From: Dasyornis broadbenti
Lineage: Eukaryota > Chordata > Aves > Passeriformes > Dasyornithidae
Length of the DNA stretch: 64,000 nt
Direction: 5' to 3'
Assembly: GCA_013397935.1 (NCBI GenBank)
Contig: VZRN01006619.1
Location: 733,757 to 797,756, forward strand
Part shown: one piece after another, positions 26,801 through 37,299 of the stretch
Layout: the number at the start of each line of letters is the position of its first letter
Numbering within the stretch: position 1 is the first letter of the stretch
Translations under genes and position numbers: made by a program
Notes under the pieces: generated by a model
Seen by the model: only the letters and a program-made list of their open reading frames with translations
Told to the model about the DNA's origin: nothing
Databases searched by the model: none

Positions 26801-29800
26801 TCACCCAGCACAGTGGGTACTGACTGCACATGTCCCTGGCTGGGAGAAACCTGCAGGGGAGATTTTAACAGTTAGGAAAATTCATGATAACAAATTATGG
26901 CTTTGTAGGCTTCAGCCTGAAAAGAAAAATACATTAATAATCTTCCTATCATGTCTAGTAAAATCAAATAAAGACTCAGTTCATGAGATGGAAAGACTTT
27001 GAAATGTCCTTTTAAACCTTACAGGTTCCATGAAAGACTGTTCATGTTAATTCACTTTCTCCCAATTAACAACAAACTTTTTTGGGGGAAGGGAAGTGTA
27101 TTAAGTGAGTGGAAAGGAAAACAAAGCTCTGCTCTTTGTAACTGCCAGTGCCATAATGTTTCTAAAGTAATTGCAGTAATTGGAAGTCAGAAATAAATTT
27201 CTGAGCTCAGCTGAAAATCCCAGAGAAAATTAAAACTGTGAAGTCTGACAGCATTACCAAAAAACGAGAGGTGAACTTTCTTGTAGCAAGAAAATTATTG
27301 TACCAGGACTCTAGAAAGTGTTAAGCAAAGAAATCTTGTGTTAACAAGTGCCTTTAAAACAGTAGTGTTCTGTGGGGGTCCCTCCTCAGCTCCAACATCC
27401 ATATTTTACTCTCACATGCTCTGCTTACTGCCAGGGAGTTACACCGTAGGCTTGTTAGCATTAACTCCAAAATATTTCCACTCTGCTTTGGTATTACACA
27501 GCTGTCAGGCATCAAGTCAAGCTCTCAGAAAAATGCTGCAGATATTTAACTCCACAGTAGAAATCAGAGTACTATCACATACTTCTTAACAAAAAAATAA
27601 AGCTTCAACTCATCACTCCCATATATTCACACCCACAAAAAATCAGAGAAACAAACTGCTTCTGCTTTGCTTATTAGAAAGCACACTCACTGTAACCCTT
27701 TTGAAAAAGTGGTTGCAAGACATTTCACCAAGAATACAAAAGTGCTAAAGGATCCAGTTCTTCAAAGGAAGGCAGACAGGAAAATGAGAAGTAAATAACT
27801 TTACTACTTTAAAGAAAAACTATGGTAAAACAAGTTATTAATTCAGGTCATGGTAATTCTTCAGCAGGGCATTTGGAATGTGAAATACAGACAAGCTTTG
27901 TGTGTCTCAAGCAGGCTGCTCAATGGCTGACTATGCAGAAAGCTGAAGAAAGGCAACCTGGGCACCCAAAAGATGCTAAAGGTACCCAAGCACAAACTGT
28001 GGAAATACAAGACTGCAATGCTCTGCTACTCCATACTGCCCTGCTGCACACTCTCTCAGCAGTTAATACAGGATAGGACACTTCTCATTGAGGAATCTGA
28101 TCTGTACTTGTTACCTCATGCTGTTTTTCTGTGAGGTTATTACAATTGCTAATGACTATATCCAGCCATTAGCCAGATCTGCACAGCTGACTCCACACAG
28201 GACTGACAGCACAGACGCAACACAACTCCCTCCCCCCTATTCTAGAGCTTCCTCAAGACTGGCTACTCCTGCCTAAAATGCAGGTTTTATCCTGAAACAC
28301 TGGGGAAAAATTACAGGGCAAGTTTGAAGTACTGTTCTTCAGCCAAGCCATGATTTTTCATTTGCAATTCTACACTTAAGTTACCCAGATTGTCTTTTGA
28401 CCTTTGAGAGTTTACTTATCTCTCAGTGATACCTGGCAGGTCACTCACAAAAGAAATAAAAGGAGACATGAAAGTACTAGAAAAGTCACATTTCCTTTTT
28501 GTACTGAAACAACCTTCAACTGCTGTGTGTGCAGCTTGAATCCTCAAAGCATCCAAGTGCAGCTGAAGGTTTTAGGTTCAAGTACAAAACAGTTACAGAA
28601 AGAACATGAAAAGCAAAGGTTATAAACTTCAGAACTCCTTTGTGTTTTCTCCTACTGCAAGAATACATGATCAGGCAGACCAACTCCTAAGCAGAAGGAG
28701 GGGGCAAAAAGCACAGTAAAAAACCAACAAAACTAACCAAACTAAATTCAAGCAAACAAAAATCCCCACAAAACCACCAACCTTCAAGGCTCAGTAGCTT
28801 TTGCTCCAATTATCATAAGGCAAGACATTCAATTCATGCCCAGACAAGTTTGAGAGAACACACCCTCCAAGGGATTATATTTATCATTCTACTTTCCAAT
28901 CTAATCCTTATTTAAGATGTTTTGAGAAGTAACATAATCATTATGTAACAGCCATATATAACAGAGCAATACATTACCTCAGGAGAAGATTTTGTGTGTT
29001 TAGCATCAGCACTTCCACTGTTCTCAGATGACTTCCTTTTCACACCCCCAATTCTTTTTGACTTATCTGGAAGAGGAGATCAAGATTAGTCTATCACAAA
29101 AAAACCCTACTTAGTGTTTGAAGGACAAAAAGTAACAGGTCTTACCACATTTTCCATTGTTGTCATATATGATTTCAACATGAATTAACTCTGGATCAAG
29201 AGTTTTTAAAGCTGGAATCTTGAAAGGGAGTAAGAAACAAAGAAGCAGCCATTTAGAGAGGTGAAAGTAAGTACTTGAATATATTTATCTTAGATGTTGC
29301 AGTATGGACTAAGCTTAGACACTCAACTTTAGGTTCTTTGAATACCAAGCTGAATTTAACAACATAGCATGTGACAGTGTCTCTACATAAAAACACAAAC
29401 TGGTGCTTCAGAACACTGTCTGCACAGCACAGAGAGCAAAGAAACCAGGATCATGTTTCCTTCACCCTTCCAATAAAAATTCCAGGTCTCCCTCATTTTT
29501 CATAGAAGGACATTTGTTATTTAACAATCTACCAGCAGCATAAAGTTACATTTTGGGCTAATATTGTTCTGAACTACAATGACACCCATGTTTAAAGATT
29601 ACAGTAAAGACAGAAATAAAAATGGTGTTGGTGGAGATATAAATAAAAGTTTGCACCTATTCCCCATATCCATCTGTAAACCACAGCAACTGGTTCTTAC
29701 CTCCTGACAGTTGACTTCTAGAGTTCTTGTAGCTGGATTACCATTGACAACAACTGCTGTGAACCACTGAGTAGAAGGATCCAGGCTATAAATCCTAATT

Positions 29801-32800
29801 TTTGAACCAATTATATTTTTTCCACCTTTAAAATTAGAAAAAAAAGGAGCTTAGGACAAAGGAGGCATGAAGATCACAGTTATCAAAATGAATTTTTCCT
29901 GTCCTTATTGTATTGGAAATGACAACTCTAAGCTGCAGTATTTACATTTTATGAAAAGACATTCCTAGCACATGCAAGCACATGACTGCAAACATGCTTG
30001 TATGAACATAGTAATCAAGAATTTAAAACTGACAAACAAAAATAACAATTTTAATTTGACTAGAAAGGAAGCCTCTATACAAAACCCTGGAAGTTTTCAT
30101 AACAAGCAACAAACTCTAAAGAAGTGAAGTTACTTGAAACAGTAAACAACTCAAAGTACTTCTGTTGAGAATTGCTACAAGTTTTATCTATTTCACAAGT
30201 ATCCAGGCCATCTACATGTGCCTACATTACATACTCACTCTTACAAAAGAAATACTTGAAACTTAAACATCTACATTCCTTTACATTTTGCATTCACTGT
30301 TCTGAGAGCAAAGTCAGTATTTTTAAAAAACTTTTATTCCCTAGAACAGATTACCAATTAATTAAACCAACACTGCAAGGATTTCCCTTTGGACTTGAGC
30401 ATTTATTGCTGGAGCTTTCTGCTCCACAGTATGCTTGTACCTTGGACCAAGCGTGTCTCATCAAGGTGTTTCTTAACCAAAGCTTGAATTTCTTCATTTA
30501 CATTCTGATCATCCTTAAGAGAAAGCCTGGAACTGTCCACATCCTATTTTGGAAAGGAAAGAAAAAAACATTCGCATTAAGGGTAATGCTTTTAACTAAA
30601 AAAATCCCTTAATATTCAGAAAAATGATGGCAGCAACTCATACAAGTCCAACAAGTTTCTCATTAATCTTTGTCCCGTCAATTCTAGGATGCTGGACTGG
30701 AGGCAGACATCAATTTCTTACCACTAATTTGCAACAAGCATCTGCAGGACAGACTGAAATAAGCTCTCCAGGTGCACTTTAATACTGTTCTGAAAATCCC
30801 AGCTTTGTTGTACTACACTGCTAATGAGCACTAAGTTTAATTGAACTAACCATTTATTAACTTAGGATTTTAAATTCTCAGAAGCAGCAACACATTTGTC
30901 CTGAGCAGATGCAAATGCAAATATTTTATGTTTCTGTTTATAATAATGCCAGGATCCAGTCCACCTCAAGACATCATTATAAAATGCTTATATGAATGAA
31001 AACAAAGTCAGCTACATCTAAATTATTCATAATTCTTCAGCAATGTACATATATCATAGTATTTTTTTCCTCTCAAGCTCTTGAATGAGAATTGACTCTG
31101 AAAAGGAAAGGTCAGAGCAAGTTTCCACCCAAGGCTCAAAGATTGCTAATAAGAAAAGGGTTTGGGATCAGGTTTTATCTTTTTGTCCCAGGCACTGCTC
31201 TGGTATTTGTTAAAGGCACAAGACTGAAGAACCAGAAGTCAATAAATTGTTATTCAAGATGCCAGTAAAGCAATTTTCTCCACTGCAGGGCTGAGATAAG
31301 GCTTCTGCATAAAGAGATCTCAACCCTGCTGTTGAGCCAGCACAAGCAAGACAACCATCTACAACTCAAATTTGGCTTTTAGTGACTCTCGTTAGTTTCT
31401 CAAAAGGACTTGTGTATTTGCTGACTGTTAACAAGTCGAAGTAGAACACTAATGATGGCACTACTTGGAGTCTCAACATGGGACATCCAGTACTATTTTT
31501 ATTTCAGATTGTTTACAGGTCTCGAGAATAGTATCTGCTAAAGATAAAGGATTTAGCCTTTTTAGGAAACTATTCCTCCAAACACCTGCCCAGTCAGTCA
31601 CAAGGGGACAATTGTTTCGACCCACCTGTACCTAATTTTCACTAACAAACTTTCCTCTGGTGCTCAATAAAGGGAGTGTAATTCAACCACCTCATTTACA
31701 TTCTGCCCAATTCTTCATTTGTTTAGGATTAGCAGTGATGTGCTTCTTTTAAACAACAAGATTTCTACCAGACATTCCTGCAACTCATTTTTCAGTAAGG
31801 ACAGTCATGTTCAAAAGAACAAAGAGAAACTACTCTAGGTTATTCCCAGATCAACATGCAACTGCTTTTACCTGAGCTGAATAACTGTCCTAGCACATTC
31901 CCTCATCTAGCTCTCCTAAGTGACAACATCCCAAATCAGCTTCAGCAGCTTTTAAATCAGACATTACATTCAGAACTGATATTTATGACTTACAGAAATA
32001 AACACCTACAAGTTTTTACTCATCTGAAGTTTGCATTTAGATTACATTACCCTGATGCATCTTAAATATCCAGATAAGAGATTCATCTTTCATCTTTACA
32101 ATGCCATTCAAGGTTACCTGGATGGGCGTCAAGAGGTCTTTAGAAAGAAAAACACATTTCTCTTCACCCAGATAGCGCACCGAAACCAGTGATCCCATTC
32201 CAGCTTTGTCCACTAAGGACTTGTAGGTCTAAAAAAAAAGTGATAAACATTTTCTCAGAAACAGAGTAAGCCTTCTCATCATCCATCATTTTCATTTAAA
32301 AAATTACTTTAATTTTGCATCTATTTCTCTATTAAATTACCACATCTTCATGCAACTGTTGAAACCAAAGCAAGTTTCCAATAAAACTTCTAATACACAC
32401 CTAATGAAGGAGTTACTGGACTACACCTGAAGTTAATTTCCTTCATAAGAATGAGTTATAAATTCAGTGCAGGTGGCTGTCATTAACAATTAATCACTCT
32501 TCTCGAGATGAAAAATTTATTCCTATAATAGTTCTAATTGTAGATATATTACTAAAAACCCTCCTTATGGTAGGCTGGAGGACGCCCAGCAAATCCATGA
32601 ATGTCTGCAGCATTGTTTACATGAAAGTTCTCAAAACATGTGCAACACTGATAATATACTGAAATCTTAATTTAGGCACCTGGGATGACTTAGACAGCCT
32701 CACAGTCGTTGTAACACTGCAGTGCAATGATGAAGTTGTGTTCAGGTATACCAAATGCTTTAGGTACAGACAAGAAACAAATTTCCTTTAAAAGCTTCTG

Positions 32801-35800
32801 AACACTTCCTAGTAAGTTCAAAATTAAATTTTGTCTAGTAACAGATCTGAGAGGACAGACACCAGGAGCCTGGAACAACAGAAGTGCAAGAGTAACTCTT
32901 CCCCACCTGAAAGGGGCATTTGTGCTCCAATTAAAAAAGAAAGCATTCTGAGAAGGGAAGAAGGTCTTTCTTTGATCAGTCTTTCAAAAACGCAAATAGA
33001 TATTCTCTTGCCTTTACCTCAATTAGGACAGCACTGGCAGAGGGGCAGGATCACCACAGGAGGGACAAAGAGTCTCCCCAGGAGTAACTGGCCATTACAG
33101 TATTTCTACAAAGCTACTCCATTTGTCAGAGACGCTCTCCCATATACTTGCATCAGTAAGCCGTGATCAAGTTTTAAATAAATTGTCCACACACCCCTTC
33201 TGCAACCTCTCTTTCCTGCCCCGTGGGATAGTAAAGGGAGAAAGTGTATTTTTTTGCCAAGGCAAGCTCCAGCATTGGCCTACACTTGATCCTACATCTT
33301 CCTCTGCTAAATGAGCTTTGGAACACATACCCTGCATGAACTGACATGTCGAACACATCAGGGACAAAACTTCATGTCAAAACTTAAGACAAGTATCAAG
33401 TAAGAACTACTCCGATACTTGGAAATGGACAACAGCTAAGTTTAAATAAGAAAATTATCAGCAAAATCTTCCAGTGGAACTGCTGATATTAATGCACAGC
33501 CCAGGAAATAAAATTAAGGATTTTATTTCCTCTTCCTCTCCCATTCCATTGGGCCTTACTTCCAATAAATATCTGCTTAGATTGACTTTGCCTAAGAAAG
33601 ATCAGCTAAAATGCAGCAATATGAATTACAATGCACACTTTATATCTAGCAAAGTCAGGAGTACTAAAACACAGACTACAACTTCAGCATAATTCATGTT
33701 CAGCAAGTTTACACCTTTGCATCTTCATTTATCTCACAACTGGTTCCTTGAGTAACAATATCCAAAATAGTTAAGTACAGCTAAACTGGCTGTATACATT
33801 AAGAAATATTCCCTGTTCACCTCCCCTGGCTAATTTGCCTATTCAGCCATGCATGGCAGGTACAGAAAGCTTAGTTCTCTCTTTGTACTGTGTAGCTCAG
33901 GTTTTTATATGCAGAAAATCTAAATCTCATAAATCATTTGTGCCAGGCAGATACCACATAAGAGTCATTTGAATTATTTTTGTCTCAGGATCAAGAATCA
34001 CTGTAGCATCAACAGTACTTGAAGCAGAAAGAAAAATTTAAACATACTGACTATCCTTAGAAACCTATTATTTACACTTTTTCTCTCTATTCTGAACTGT
34101 ACTTTTATGTAAAAGGAATCAAAATACCTGACTAGAGAGAGAAGGAATTAACATTGTACAGAACAGTGCTTAGAGAGATGCAAAGTCATAAAAATACATT
34201 CTTATGTCCATAAGCACAACAAACCAAATGCTGATGAGCTCTGTCAGCTTGAGCTGCACAATGGGATTTGCTCCCTTCACAAGACACCCAAGAGTGAAAC
34301 TGCACTCGAGAAATTCACACTGATGACAACACTGTCCCCAGAAGGTGGAACTACAGAACCAAAGTGAGTCAAGCCAAGTGTGTACTTGCCATTGCAGGCC
34401 ACTGGACAGGCGGCATGGATTGGGTTTTTCTTTCAGCCAACACCAGCTTTTGCTCCACCAGGAATGCTATCATCATACGGCTGTAGACTTCTATCCATCT
34501 TCGCTTTTCCCATGATTCATCATCAAATTCTACACAAATCTACAGAAAAGAAGCAAAGTGAATGAGTGACTACCCATAAAATTCAGATACATTCAACATG
34601 GAACAGAAAAAAAATAATCAATTTACTCAAAAATAATTTTAAAAAAATCATCAAAAGTACTTATAATTCAGCATAATGATTGCCTGTCACATAATCAAGC
34701 AATCACTGAAGCATCCCAAGTTGACCCAGTATTTTATAATAGTCAATGTTAACTAGTTTGTCATCATTGCTGTCACATAAAATATTAACATTCTCATTTA
34801 ACTTTACAACTTCCCATCTCAGAAAGTTCTGCGCTGCTCAAGGACCATTATATGTGTTAACACTGTCACTGTTGTTTATAGGCAGGGAAAAACACATACA
34901 CCCCTAAAAAGTCCACTAAAACTAAAGGACTGCCTACAGTAGTGGCATATGGATTTTCCACAAAGTCCAGAGCACTGGAATAAACAAGCTCTTTTCTCCC
35001 AGAAATATTTTAAGAATAACAATCCCAAAGAATAACTTCAGCCAATTTATTGAAAGCACAAATGACAGCAGGATAGTAAATGTGATCAGATTATGTAATG
35101 TGAAGAAGGTAATTTCCTGTCTGCTTTTAGCTGCTATTTATCCTTACAAACTTCAGAAACAACTATGCAAATTTTTCCAAAAGGAATACAATTTCATGGA
35201 AAAAATATGATGGTTTGACCAATGTCTTTGAGATAGTAATACCCTAATTTCAAAGGCAATGTGGGACATCAGCAAACAATTGGGAAAGATCACAAATCCA
35301 ACTTGGCCTGAATACAGGAACTGGAACATCTTAATAGAGGACTCTACTCTTGGAAAAATCATTTCCTCTTCCCAAAGAATACAGCAATCCAGTTTAAATA
35401 CATTTAACAAACAGCACAGAAACCTCAGTTGAGTGAAATCTCGAAACATTTCCTGGTGTTTTATCGTCCCTCTCAAGGGAAAGGCAAGTGAAAACGTGCA
35501 CACAAGCAGCATTACCACAGCCAGGAGTTATAGAGCTAATGGGTGCAGAAATGAACGTAGTAATTTTGAGGTGCACAGAAACAATGAAAGAGATAAGCAA
35601 GTAACAACTACCAGAACCAGAAGGGCTTGTTTTGTCTACAGCATCCAACACAGGAAAAAACAGCTGAGAAAATAATTCCAACAGCAGTTGACAGCCCTTC
35701 AACACAAAACAAAAAGTGAAATACCTCTACTCTTTTACAGTAGAAATACTTAATCCGCCCTCTCAGTCCATTACTATTTTGGGTCTATCGTGCTTCCACA

Positions 35801-37217
35801 GAGCTTCGAGAGGAAAGGAGATGGGATTTGTTCTGGTACAAAGCTGTCCACACCTCCATTGTCCACTCTGCAACTTCTTTAACACTTCAACTGGAGAACC
35901 CATCAAGTCAATCGCTTCTGGCAGAACCGTAACCAGCTACAAAGCTCACAATAGAGTCCCCATCAGCAACTGCTTCTTCTCCTTTTCGCGGAGAAAGTCC
36001 TTAAGAGCTTTCTACACCAAGAACCTCCTCCTCCTCACTACAAGCACGGCACAGGCCACAGCCCCGCGCCCAAAGATGGACAAAGCTCCACCCCTGCCGC
36101 AGATCCACAACAAGTTGGTAACAAAGTTTACGCTTTCAAGAAAGAGTTAAAAACACCCACAGTTTCTTTTTGTTTGACAAGGAATGGGTGCTTCTTCAGT
36201 TAATCAGAGGTCACCAAGTTCTTCCCATCAAAAAAAAAAAAGGCAAGGAGACACTTTAAATGCAAAGATGGTGCTATTCTTACTGTCACAGGGCAGCCAC
36301 CGAAGTCCTCTGTAGAAACAAGGACAAGATGCCGCAGCTACGTTGGAGTTTCGTCCTTGGGGAGTAAGTACTCAGTCTATACTCTAAAAGGTGCCCAGAC
36401 ATGGTTGAATACTTTCAATGACTACAGTTGCCAAATAAAGCCCCTTAACAACTTCACAGTCAAACTGTAAATATCGCTTCACTTCCACACAAAATACACA
36501 GCTAACAAATTACACCACGCTTGCAATAACCGATTACTTGTTCAAAACCCCCCTTGGTAATCATTAATAAGAAGAGGCCACCATGCAAGAGTCCGAGGGA
36601 CCTCCAACACCAGGCATGAATTCGGTATGTCCTTCAAACCTAAGTATTTGTTCATGGCCAGCTACACCTAAGAGCAGGAAAGAAAATTCACCAATCCCAA
36701 CAACATTGGAGGGTTTCGGTTTCAACTGCGGGGGCAAAATCCTGTTCGCAACTGGCAAGACTTTAAATTACCTTTAGGAAATAAACCATAGGCACAATGG
36801 GTGCGGTAAAAACCTGCTTTTCAAAATGCCGCTGGAAGAAAGCACATTTATAATTAGTTCGATATATTTTCCGGCGTTAGTACAAGCAGATCGGGGACTT
36901 GGGCAGGGGTGCACGTTTCCAATCGCGTCGGCCAAGACGCCCTCTCCCCCCGAGAGCAGCATGTGGACACACGTGTACACACACCCACACCAACTTCCCC
37001 GGGCACACTCTCGATTTGGAAGGTCTCTCTGGAAGTTCCCGGTTACCTTCAGGTCTTGTTTGGATATGTCCGTGTGTGACACAGCCCGGATCCTGCCCGA
37101 CTTCCAGGGCCATTCCGAGATGAGGCTGGCGTCCCACGTCCTGTCCTCCTCCTCCGACAGGCAGAGGAACCTCTTCCCTACGAGCAGCGACCAGCTCCCC
37201 TCGAGCCTCAGCACCAT
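8802..37217 (-). CDS. KDM3A: KDM3A / JMJD1A, lysine-specific demethylase 3A (complete, 25 coding exons, 1,324 aa)
   Basis: KDM3A is a nuclear Fe(II)/2-oxoglutarate dioxygenase that removes mono- and dimethyl groups from histone H3 Lys9. In mammals it co-activates androgen-receptor and metabolic genes, and it is induced by hypoxia. All 25 exons join in frame, and every split codon and phase checks. The product has 1,324 residues; human has 1,321. Visible parts are the conserved N-terminal region (1-260), an RKSS phosphosite region (~255-258), a low-complexity middle (275-515), a C6 zinc finger at 669-694 (Cys 669, 672, 683, 686, 691, 694), an LRNLL nuclear-receptor box at 887-891, and a JmjC domain at ~1061-1284 with iron ligands His1123, Asp1125 and His1252. 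The start ATG has A at -3 and G at +4. Introns 2 and 23 use GC donors; the others use GT. No truncation or frameshift is seen. REEP1 lies upstream and CHMP3 converges downstream, as in mammals. Confidence 0.98.
9324..9458 (-). CDS. KDM3A: KDM3A coding exon 24 (residues 1254-1298)
   Basis: It begins [20 protein letters not shown] and ends HEDKLQ|gtaact, phase 0 at both ends. It contains the C-terminal part of the JmjC domain and a His-rich tail segment. Its acceptor closes the GC-donor intron 23. Confidence 0.97.
9540..9716 (-). CDS. KDM3A: KDM3A coding exon 23 (residues 1195-1253), GC donor
   Basis: It spans VAEEQGQENP to FIPAGAPHQ. The penultimate codon encodes the third iron ligand (His1252, human His1249). 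The exon is followed by CAG|GCAAGC, a GC-type donor that is otherwise a near-perfect match to the donor consensus. No GT donor is available that keeps the protein aligned with the family. Confidence 0.96.
10050..10365 (+). mobile_element. CR1 LINE 3' fragment in KDM3A intron 22
   Basis: Characteristic CR1 runs in forward orientation are gagggactgtggaaaggcat, ctttaaactaaaggaagtaa, gaggccctggcacaggttgc, ggatggggctctgaacaagc and a tail near ttccaacccaaaccattc. The copy is 5'-truncated and lies antisense to KDM3A. Confidence 0.92.
11504..11643 (-). CDS. KDM3A: KDM3A coding exon 22 (residues 1148-1194)
   Basis: It encodes EVLKTIQDGDSDELTIKRFT and GALWHIYAAKDTEKIREFLK, inside the JmjC domain. Ends are tag|...|gtaagc, and the first codon is split with exon 21. 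Confidence 0.97.
11732..11851 (-). CDS. KDM3A: KDM3A coding exon 21 (residues 1108-1147; HxD iron motif)
   Basis: It encodes LITPEDRKYGTTNLHLDVSD and VMVYVGIPKG. The HLD triplet (His1123, Asp1125) is the JmjC HxD iron-binding motif (human His1120, Asp1122). Ends are ctag|...|gtaaag. Confidence 0.98.
12654..12784 (-). CDS. KDM3A: KDM3A coding exon 20 (residues 1064-1107)
   Basis: It encodes RFDDLMKNIPLPEYTRRGGK and SRLPNYFVRPDLGPKMYNAY, at the N-terminal side of JmjC. Ends are ttag|...|gtaagg. Confidence 0.97.
13340..13430 (-). CDS. KDM3A: KDM3A coding exon 19 (residues 1034-1063)
   Basis: It encodes SRLRTEEGEPMVLKLKDWPP and EDFRDMMPS. Ends are ttag|...|gtatga, with both terminal codons split. 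It includes the start of the JmjC domain. Confidence 0.96.
13825..13871. repeat. Direct repeat copy 1 (KDM3A intron 18)
   Basis: This 47-bp sequence beginning aactgatttaaacagtaaaa is repeated with a few mismatches at 14,774-14,820. The two copies lie on either side of exon 18. I do not recognise the family. Confidence 0.85.
14376..14547 (-). CDS. KDM3A: KDM3A coding exon 18 (residues 977-1033)
   Basis: It encodes PVMVSGVHHKLNADLWRPES and VNCRTNEIITGATVGDFWDG. Ends are cctag|...A|gtaagt. It forms the conserved segment immediately before the JmjC domain. Confidence 0.97.
14774..14820. repeat. Direct repeat copy 2 (KDM3A intron 17)
   Basis: Same orientation as the copy at 13,825-13,871 and about 950 bp away, with exon 18 in between. 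The two copies are nearly identical over 47 bp by eye. Confidence 0.85.
14945..15181 (-). CDS. KDM3A: KDM3A coding exon 17 (residues 898-976)
   Basis: It encodes TDNGLKSTPKILDDIFASLV through DTPHYWLCDNRLLCLQDPNN to ECWKQGQ. It is phase 0 at both ends (tcag|...|gtattt), and conservation with the mammalian protein is very high. Confidence 0.98.
15968..16137 (-). CDS. KDM3A: KDM3A coding exon 16 (residues 841-897; LXXLL motif)
   Basis: It encodes PVSNNNTGFLRNLLNSSGGK at its end. LRNLL (887-891) is the nuclear-receptor interaction box of KDM3A. The upstream half diverges more from human. Ends are tttcag|...|gtacag. Confidence 0.97.
16642..16825 (-). CDS. KDM3A: KDM3A coding exon 15 (residues 780-840)
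   Basis: This is a poorly conserved linker exon. It is anchored by its C-terminal TSPLNWFSNLASGNVNKENK, which matches human TSPLNWLADLTSGNVNKENK. Ends are tttcag|...|gtatgt. Confidence 0.95.
18488..18615 (-). CDS. KDM3A: KDM3A coding exon 14 (residues 737-779)
   Basis: It encodes ALYDVGDIVHSVRTKWGIKA and NCPCANKQFK, matching the conserved post-zinc-finger region. Ends are cttcag|...CAG|gtactg. Confidence 0.97.
18935..19030 (-). CDS. KDM3A: KDM3A coding exon 13 (residues 705-736)
   Basis: It encodes TFSWFKCVKGQAHEPENLMP and TQIIPGK. The DDDSD start differs from the human QQGAAYK segment. Ends are tacag|...G|gtattt. Confidence 0.96.
19260..19412 (-). CDS. KDM3A: KDM3A coding exon 12 (residues 654-704; C6 zinc finger)
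   Basis: It encodes MCDVCDTTIFNLHWVCSKCG followed by FGVCVDCYRM. All six zinc-ligand cysteines are present (669, 672, 683, 686, 691, 694). The finger is required for activity in mammals. Ends are cacag|...G|gtggga. Confidence 0.98.
22083..22297 (-). CDS. KDM3A: KDM3A coding exon 11 (residues 582-653)
   Basis: It encodes LQFNKHGILREEGFLTPNKY and DTAKYILANIGDHFCQLVIS, and is very highly conserved. Ends are catcag|...A|gtaaga. Confidence 0.98.
23721..23922 (-). CDS. KDM3A: KDM3A coding exon 10 (residues 515-581)
   Basis: It encodes KKLQQSGEAFVQDGSCNNIA and HKCRECRLDSYRKNKEQRDS, with a CxxC and a further Cys. It marks the start of the conserved central region after the disordered middle. Ends are tgcag|...AG|gtaaca. 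Confidence 0.97.
25163..25731 (-). CDS. KDM3A: KDM3A coding exon 9 (residues 325-514; disordered, largest exon)
   Basis: This Ser/Thr-rich, low-complexity exon of 569 bp is rapidly evolving. Anchors to human are RRSLPETHPSCLNTG near the start and NLPKECISVK in the middle. Ends are tttcag|...A|gtaagt. The reading frame is fixed by phases on both sides. Confidence 0.94.
26699..26850 (-). CDS. KDM3A: KDM3A coding exon 8 (residues 275-324)
   Basis: It encodes VSPSQGHVQSVPTVLGEALL and ANSPPNLGAETPQ, aligned to human ASPSMCPVQSVPTT...ANSPPNLGAKIPQ. Ends are tgcag|...GG|gtaagg. Confidence 0.95.
28978..29066 (-). CDS. KDM3A: KDM3A coding exon 7 (residues 245-274; RKSS phosphosite)
   Basis: It encodes KRIGGVKRKSSENSG. 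The RKSS element (Ser257/258 here) aligns with the PKA site described for mammalian KDM3A (mouse Ser265). Ends are ttccag|...|gtaatg. Confidence 0.96.
29146..29218 (-). CDS. KDM3A: KDM3A coding exon 6 (residues 221-244)
   Basis: It encodes IPALKTLDPELIHVEIIYDN. Ends are tcaag|...G|gtaaga. Confidence 0.96.
29701..29825 (-). CDS. KDM3A: KDM3A coding exon 5 (residues 179-220)
   Basis: It encodes IIGSKIRIYSLDPSTQWFTA and NGNPATRTLEVNCQE, close to human. Ends are aaag|...|gtaaga. Confidence 0.97.
30441..30543 (-). CDS. KDM3A: KDM3A coding exon 4 (residues 145-178)
   Basis: It encodes DVDSSRLSLKDDQNVNEEIQ and ALVKKHLDET. Ends are aatag|...G|gtacaa. Confidence 0.95.
32118..32228 (-). CDS. KDM3A: KDM3A coding exon 3 (residues 108-144)
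   Basis: It encodes TYKSLVDKAGMGSLVSVRYL and VFLSKDLLTPIQ. Ends are tttag|...|gtaacc. The phase 0 start fixes the GC donor of the preceding exon. Confidence 0.97.
34390..34539 (-). CDS. KDM3A: KDM3A coding exon 2 (residues 58-107), GC donor
   Basis: It encodes ICVEFDDESWEKRRWIEVYS and AFLVEQKLVLAERK to VQWPAM. The donor reads ATG|GCAAGT, a GC-type site at a phase 0 boundary (human WPAI|TYK). Neighbouring sequence offers no GT donor that keeps the frame at this boundary. Confidence 0.95.
37047..37217 (-). CDS. KDM3A: KDM3A coding exon 1 (residues 1-57)
   Basis: It encodes MVLRLEGSWSLLVGKRFLCL and WPWKSGRIRAVSHTDISKQD, ending LK|gtaacc. The start is shared with the mammalian protein. The segment after residue 20 is five residues shorter than in human. 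Confidence 0.97.
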
Positions 37218-37299
37218 TTTAACTCATCGGGAGGCCTTCAGCGAGGAAAGCGATGGAAGGAGGGGAGAAACACACAGGGCAGGGCGGTGAGCGCTTCCT

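Larger units (their letters stand above)
8883..37046 (-). other. KDM3A intronic sequence
   Basis: The 24 introns range from about 80 bp to 2.7 kb. The largest are 19,413-22,082, 34,540-37,046, 26,851-28,977, 32,229-34,389, 16,826-18,487 and 9,717-11,503. Apart from the CR1 at 10,050-10,365 and the direct repeats around exon 18, I recognise only short simple-sequence runs, such as the AT/AC-rich stretch at about 16,205-16,250 and the A-run at 36,231-36,241. I see no embedded gene or small RNA. Open frames in these intervals lack family resemblance. Confidence 0.8.
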
